A DNA stretch of 64,000 nucleotides. It comes from Achatina immaculata. Its lineage: Eukaryota; Mollusca; Gastropoda; Stylommatophora; Achatinidae. The stretch's first letter is position 1. Each line of letters opens with the position of its first letter. The stretch covers positions 23,506,427 to 23,570,426 of the forward strand of contig CM019713.1 of NCBI GenBank assembly GCA_009760885.1, read 5' to 3'. Shown one piece after another: positions 59,070 through 64,000 of this stretch. The notes beneath the pieces were generated by a model that worked only from the letters and a program-made list of their open reading frames with translations, had not been told where the DNA came from and searched no databases. The translations under genes and the position numbers were made by a program.

Positions 59070-59200
59070 GCTTCATGTTATCAACAGGAAGGTGTAATTA
59101 TGAACAGCAGCAAATGCACAAATGAATGCAGATAGCAGTACACATAAGGTATCCAAAGCAAAACTCATGTAGTATGTTGGATGCAGCATATAGAAGTAAC

Positions 59201-59372
59201 ATTCAGCCTTTTGGCTAAGATCAAAGTGTAGTTCTGCGCTCTGTAGAATGTACACTTTGTTATTTTGGAACCAACGAGATGCTTGAGGCCTGCCCTGCAC
59301 ATTGAATGCCTGGGGTAAGGTCCAAATCTCGTTACAGGTGGACCCGGTTTGCAGTACCACTTGGTCACGGCC
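59201..59372 (+). ncRNA. U2 snRNA-like sequence (unit 2)
   Basis: The 5' part ATTCAGCCTTTTGGCTAAG then ATCAAAGTGTAGT matches U2 snRNA stem-loop I and the start of the branch-site region; the stem is kept by pairing AGCC with GGCT. TTATTTTGGAACCA aligns with the U2 Sm site and what follows it. The 3' part GGACCCGGTTTGCAGTACC matches stem-loop IV, whose TTGCAGTA loop binds U2A'/U2B''. Length (172 bp) is close to that of U2. The branch-recognition GTAGTA is GTAGTT and lies in a 9-bp perfect stem (CAAAGTGTA with TACACTTTG). AACGAGAT/ATCTCGTT forms a further stem. An A10 run follows at 59391-59400. It could be a divergent U2-like RNA gene, a U2-derived SINE or a retropseudogene amplified with the unit. 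Confidence 0.8.
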
Positions 59373-60235
59373 TGTTGTTTTCGTCGTCTTAAAAAAAAAA
59401 TAAACACTCAGTACATAGTACATAAGTCATAGCATATAGTAGCATACAGTATGTAGTAGCTTACACTAACACACATTACGTAGTATGTAGAAGAAGTAGC
59501 GTCTGCTACAGAGTGTAGTGTCTGCTCTGCAAAAGGAAAATAATCAAAACAACTCATCCAAACTATGAGTAACATAAGAACCTATGATACTGAATCAGTG
59601 AACTGTAGCCCATTTAGATAAAATTAACAGCTGCAGAACCTAGTAAAATGAAGTAATAATCCCAACCAAGAACCACCCTTACAGACAGATGTAGTGGATT
59701 CTGCTCACATTCACCGTTCTACATTCCATAACCACACCTTCCCTGATCTTTAGCAGACTGAATACTTCATTTGAGTAACTGTGCTGAGATGAAGAATGCA
59801 CTTTATCCCTTCATCAAGACTGCATCAAATTCCAAAACCAATAACTACTGTTGCATTTCAGCTCTTGAGCTTCTTAACGAACAATACATTCTTGCTGACT
59901 CCTGTTTATGCTACTGACTGACCCTGTATCTAAAAACTGTTTCCAGCTCCATAGGTCACATAAAAGCTGATTTCCATTCCTAAGGTGTTCAGTTGTGTTG
60001 TGTGAAGACTAGAAGCTGTAGTAGTCTCTGATTTTCAGTGTCTTTCATTTCTGTAGAGACTTTTAAAATAAATGGGGGGAGGAGGAGAGGAAGGAAAGAA
60101 TAACAAATTCTCTCCAACTTCTCACGTTCTGCTGCCAGCCTTTTATGATGATCCATCTGTGTTGTCTGTTGTCCATCTCTGTTCATACAGTTCTTTGCCA
60201 GATTGTCTTTGTTGTGTCTCTTTCTCTTCAATGTC

Positions 60236-60300
60236 TGTCACATATTAGTGATCTATACTGAGAGGGAAAAAAACATACAATATTAGTACAAAAGCACCTA
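60236..60300 (-). promoter_or_regulatory. Candidate 3' splice site in the 1.79-kb unit
   Basis: Minus strand: TTGTACTAATATTG (branch-point-like TACTAAT), then GTTTTTTTCCCTCTCAG, then TATAGATC. All parts of an acceptor are present in order, with the AG at 60259-60258. The same sequence recurs in units 1, 2 and 4. Whether any transcript uses it cannot be told from sequence. Confidence 0.5.
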
Positions 60301-60987
60301 GCCTACTTCTCCACAACAAACATTAGCAGAATGTCCTGCTTCAGCTATGACAAGGGCACTGCAGACTATTGAATCATCTCTGTCAATCTTTGATATCCTT
60401 TCTTTGGAACATAAACACCAGATCTGTCCATTATATACAGATCTACGAAACTAGATTTTGACATGTATAAATCAGAGAACTGCAAAGCTGTCACTAGAAA
60501 TGGGAGAAAATTATGGACCTCATTCTGTTTCTAATTTAATAAGATCCAGCAAGGAAGATGGAAAAAAAAAACAATAAAATCTTGTTGTTTTTGGTTATAT
60601 TCATTCAGAGACCAATCTCTGGGAAATTTGTTGGTAGGTCCTGAAAGGGAACTGGTTATAGGGTTCAGTGGTACAAAGAAAGTTAACTAAGCACAGGAAA
60701 AGGAAATTAGAGATAGTCTGACTGACATCTGATATTACTTTATTTATCTTTCATCAACTAGGATAACAGATGTATGGAGTCCACACCTTTGTCTTCTAAC
60801 TCTTCTGTCCTACTGTTTAATTTCTTTTTTTTTTTTACTGGGGTTGCAAGTTTATTGCTCCATGTTATCAACAGGAAGGTGTAATTATGAACAGCAGCAA
60901 ATGCACAAATGAATGCAGATAGCAGTACACATAAGGTATCCAAAGCAAAACTCATGTAGTATGTTGGATGCAGCATATAGAAGTAAC

Positions 60988-61159
60988 ATTCAGCCTTTTG
61001 GCTAAGATCAAAGTGTAGTTCTGCGCTCTGTAGAATGTACACTTTGTTATTTTGGAACCAACGAGATGCTTGAGGCCTGCCCTGCACATTGAATGCCTGG
61101 GGTAAGGTCCAAATCTCGTTACAGGTGGACCCGGTTTGCAGTACCACTTGGTCACGGCC
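60988..61159 (+). ncRNA. U2 snRNA-like sequence (unit 3)
   Basis: Identical or nearly so to the unit 2 copy across stem-loop I, the Sm-like TTATTTTGG and stem-loop IV, followed by an A-run. Both halves of the 9-bp and 8-bp stems are conserved. Confidence 0.8.
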
Positions 61160-62772
61160 TGTTGTTTTCGTCGTCTTAAAAAAAAAATAAACACTCAGTA
61201 CATAGTACATAAGTCATAGCATATAGTAGCATACAGTATGTAGTAGCTTACACTAACACACATTACGTAGTATGTAGAAGAAGTAGCGTCTGCTACAGAG
61301 TGTAGTGTCTGCTCTGCAACAGGAAAATAATCAAAACAACTCATCCAAACTATGAGTAACATAAGAACCTATGATACTGAATCAGTGAACTGTAGCCCAT
61401 TTAGATAAAATTAACAGCTGCAGAACCTAGTAAAATGAAGTAATAATCCCAACCAAGAACCACCCTTACAGACAGATGTAGTGGATTCTGCTCACATTCA
61501 CCGTTCTACATTCCATAACCACACCTTCCCTGATCTTTAGCAGACTGAATACTTCATTTGAGTAACTGTGCTGAGATGAAGAATGCACTTTATCCCTTCA
61601 TCAAGACTGCATCAAATTCCAAAACCAATAACTACTGTTGCATTTCAGCTCTTGAGCTTCTTAACGAACAATACATTCTTGCTGACTCCTGTTTATGCTA
61701 CTGACTGACCCTGTATCTAAAAACTGTTTCCAGCTCCATAGGTCACATAAAAGCTGATTTCCATTCCTAAGGTGTTCAGTTGTGTTGTGTGAAGACTAGA
61801 AGCTGTAGTAGTCTCTGATTTTCAGTGTCTTTCATTTCTGTAGAGACTTTTAAAATAAATGGGGGGAGGAGGAGAGGAAGGAAAGAATAACAAATTCTCT
61901 CCAACTTCTCACGTTCTGCTGCCAGCCTTTTATGATGATCCATCTGTGTTGTCTGTTGTCCATCTCTGTTCATACAGTTCTTTGCCAGATTGTCTTTGTT
62001 GTGTCTCTTTCTCTTCAATGTCTGTCACATATTAGTGATCTATACTGAGAGGGAAAAAAACATACAATATTAGTACAAAAGCACCTAGCCTACTTCTCCA
62101 CAACAAACATTAGCAGAATGTCCTGCTTCAGCTATGACAAGGGCACTGCAGACTATTGAATCATCTCTGTCAATCTTTGATATCCTTTCTTTGGAACATA
62201 AACACCAGATCTGTCCATTATATACAGATCTACGAAACTAGATTTTGACATGTATAAATCAGAGAACTGCAAAGCTGTCACTAGAAATGGGAGAAAATTA
62301 TGGACCTCATTCTGTTTCTAATTTAATAAGATCCAGCAAGGAAGATGGAAAAAAAAAACAATAAAATCTTGTTGTTTTTGGTTATATTCATTCAGAGACC
62401 AATCTCTGGGAAATTTGTTGGTAGGTCCTGAAAGGGAACTGGTTATAGGGTTCAGTGGTACAAAGAAAGTTAACTAAGCACAGGAAAAGGAAATTAGAGA
62501 TAGTCTGACTGACATCTGATATTACTTTATTTATCTTTCATCAACTAGGATAACAGATGTATGGAGTCCACACCTTTGTCTTCTAACTCTGTCCTACTGT
62601 TTAATTTAATTTTTTTTTTTTACTGGGGTGGTAAGTTTATTGCTTCATGTTATCAACAGGAAGATGTAATTATGAACAGCAGCAAATACACAAATGAATG
62701 CAGATAGCAGTACACATAAGGTATCCAAAGCAAAACTCATGTAGTATGTTGGATGCAGCATATAGAAGTAAC

Positions 62773-62944
62773 ATTCAGCCTTTTGGCTAAGATCAAAGTG
62801 TAGTTCTGTGCTCTGTAGAATGTACACTTTGTTATTTTGGAACCAACGAGATGCTTGAGGCCTGCCCTGCACATTGAATGCCTGGGGTAAGGTCCACATC
62901 TGGTTAAGGGTGGACCTGGTTTGCAGTACCACTTGGTCACGGCC
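62773..62944 (+). ncRNA. U2 snRNA-like sequence (unit 4), diverged copy
   Basis: Differs from units 2-3 in the 3' half: ATCTGGTTAAGGG instead of ATCTCGTTACAGG, which breaks one pair of the AACGAGAT stem, and GGACCTGGTTTGCAGTACC in stem-loop IV, which is closer to the vertebrate U2 form. The A run that follows is longer. Confidence 0.78.
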
Positions 62945-63808
62945 TGTTGTTTTCGTCGTCTTAAAAAAAAAAAAACACTCAGTACATAGTACATAAGTCA
63001 TAGCATATAGTAGCATACAGTATGTAGTAGCTTACACTAACACACATTATGTAGTATGTAGAAGCAGTAGCATCTGCTACAGAGTGTAGTGTCTGCTCTG
63101 CAACAGGAAAATAATCAAAACAACTCATCCGAACTATGAATAACGTAAGAATTACACACTTTCTCACCAACTCCTACTCCTCAGATCCGTTTCTCAATGT
63201 CCCGCATTCTGTAGGTCTCTCTTTCTCTCCCTATTCAAACCACTCTCTACTTAGATATTGCATATAAGATCTAGCATAACTTACTGAACACCAATCAAAA
63301 CAGAATAATGTTTACATATATTTACACCATATAGTCTGCAGCATTGCAAAAGCCTGGTGTGCTTTAGTAAGTCTGCTGTTGATGTCCTCTGTGCTGTCTC
63401 AGTTTTCTACTACTGTAGTTTTCTAGAACTGTAGCCCATTTAGATAAAATAAACTAACAGCTGCAGAACCTAGTAAAATGAAGTAATAATCTTAACCATG
63501 AACCACCCTTAACAACCTTACAGACAGATGTAGTGGATTCTGCTCACATTCACCATTCCATAACCACACCTTCCCTGATCTTTAGCAGACTGAATACTTC
63601 ATTTGAGTAACTGTGCTGAGATGAAGAATGCACTTTATCCCTTCATCAAGACTGCATCAAATTCCAAAACCAATAACTACTGTTGAATTTCAGCTCTTGA
63701 GCTCCTTAACAAACAATACAATCTTGCTGACTCCTGTTTATGCTACTGACTGACCCTGTATCTAAAAACTGTTTCCAGCTCCATAGGTCACATAAAAGCT
63801 GATTTCCT

Positions 63809-64000
63809 TTGCTAAGAAGTACCCCTCACCCCCCCCCCCCCCCCATATGAGCATGACTTCTCTCTCTAAAAAGAAATTTACAACATAGCCTTTTATCATA
63901 ACTAAAACTTTCTTTAATCATCCCTGCAAGTATAATGTCAGCTTTCTGTAAAGACAGATAGCTACCTAACAACTTTAGAAATAAACTGGTATGCAAAGAC
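63809..64000. other. Unique sequence right of the array
   Basis: Begins at the point where unit homology stops (after GCTGATTTCC), with a C run of about 17 at 63828-63844, then AT-rich non-coding sequence to the window end. Confidence 0.6.

Larger units (their letters stand above)
56256..63808. repeat. 1.79-kb tandem repeat array with U2-like RNA sequence, about 4.5 units
   Basis: Taking TGTAGAAG(A/C)AGTAGC as unit start, copies begin at 56282, 57701, 59486, 61273 and 63057, so units 2, 3 and 4 are 1785, 1787 and 1784 bp. Unit 1 is 1419 bp because it lacks about 630 bp (join at about 57427). Unit 5 stops at about 63808. Units 2-4 are nearly identical. Units 1 and 5 share a segment of about 300 bp (TCACCAACTCCTACTCCTCA onward) that units 2-4 replace with about 40 bp. 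Each unit repeats an 80-codon minus frame (MKRKRHNKDNLAKN) without recognised homology. The left edge abuts the L1/Tx1-like ORF2 start. Confidence 0.95.

Noticed and set aside
57046..62018. An 80-codon frame (MKRKRHNKDNLAKN) conserved in four units
   Set aside because: Its identity across units reflects recent duplication of the whole unit, not selection on the frame. No homology is recognised, so it is not called as a gene.

Overview
This looks like non-coding, repeat-dominated DNA from an animal nuclear genome. Reverse transcriptases of several non-LTR clades (RTE-like, CR1-like, L1/Tx1-like), Tc1/mariner and piggyBac remnants, tRNA-derived SINEs and very many minisatellites point to an invertebrate. 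A mollusc such as a gastropod is my best guess, but no marker in the window proves it. I found no intact host protein-coding gene.

Layout. From 1 to about 46 kb the window is a patchwork of more than 40 tandem arrays (units of 12 to 68 bp, arrays up to 1.1 kb), which make up roughly a quarter of the sequence. They are interrupted by truncated transposable elements: a CR1-like LINE at 1-1412 split by an RTE-like insertion with a 12-bp target-site duplication; further RTE-like fragments of at least three families at 6.2, 13.4, 14.3, 16.3, 18.5, 21.3, 24.9 and 30.3 kb; two Tc1-like copies at 9.2-10.0 and 32.1-33.5 kb; tRNA-like SINEs at 3.0, 17.5 and 33.9 kb; and a piggyBac scrap at 45.5 kb.

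From 46.5 to 56.3 kb, all on the minus strand, lie an L1/Tx1-like LINE 3' fragment, then intronless broken copies of two spliceosome genes, SART3 (47764-50543) and SF3A3 (50941-52458), then a longer L1/Tx1-like LINE (52.5-56.3 kb). Both host-gene copies carry frameshifts, SF3A3 also carries in-frame stops, and neither has introns, so they are processed pseudogenes. They are about 0.4 kb apart in the same orientation. The SART3 copy has acquired two new small tandem arrays and a 71-bp foreign patch.

From 56.26 to 63.81 kb is a tandem array of a roughly 1.79-kb unit (about four and a half copies, nearly identical). Each full unit contains a sequence about 172 bp long that is clearly related to U2 snRNA: its stem-loop I, an Sm-like site and stem-loop IV are recognisable, but the branch-site pairing region is remodelled into a hairpin. 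The 71-bp patch in the SART3 pseudogene matches part of this unit. The U2-like array, the patch it shares with SART3, and the paired spliceosomal retrocopies are the most unusual things here.
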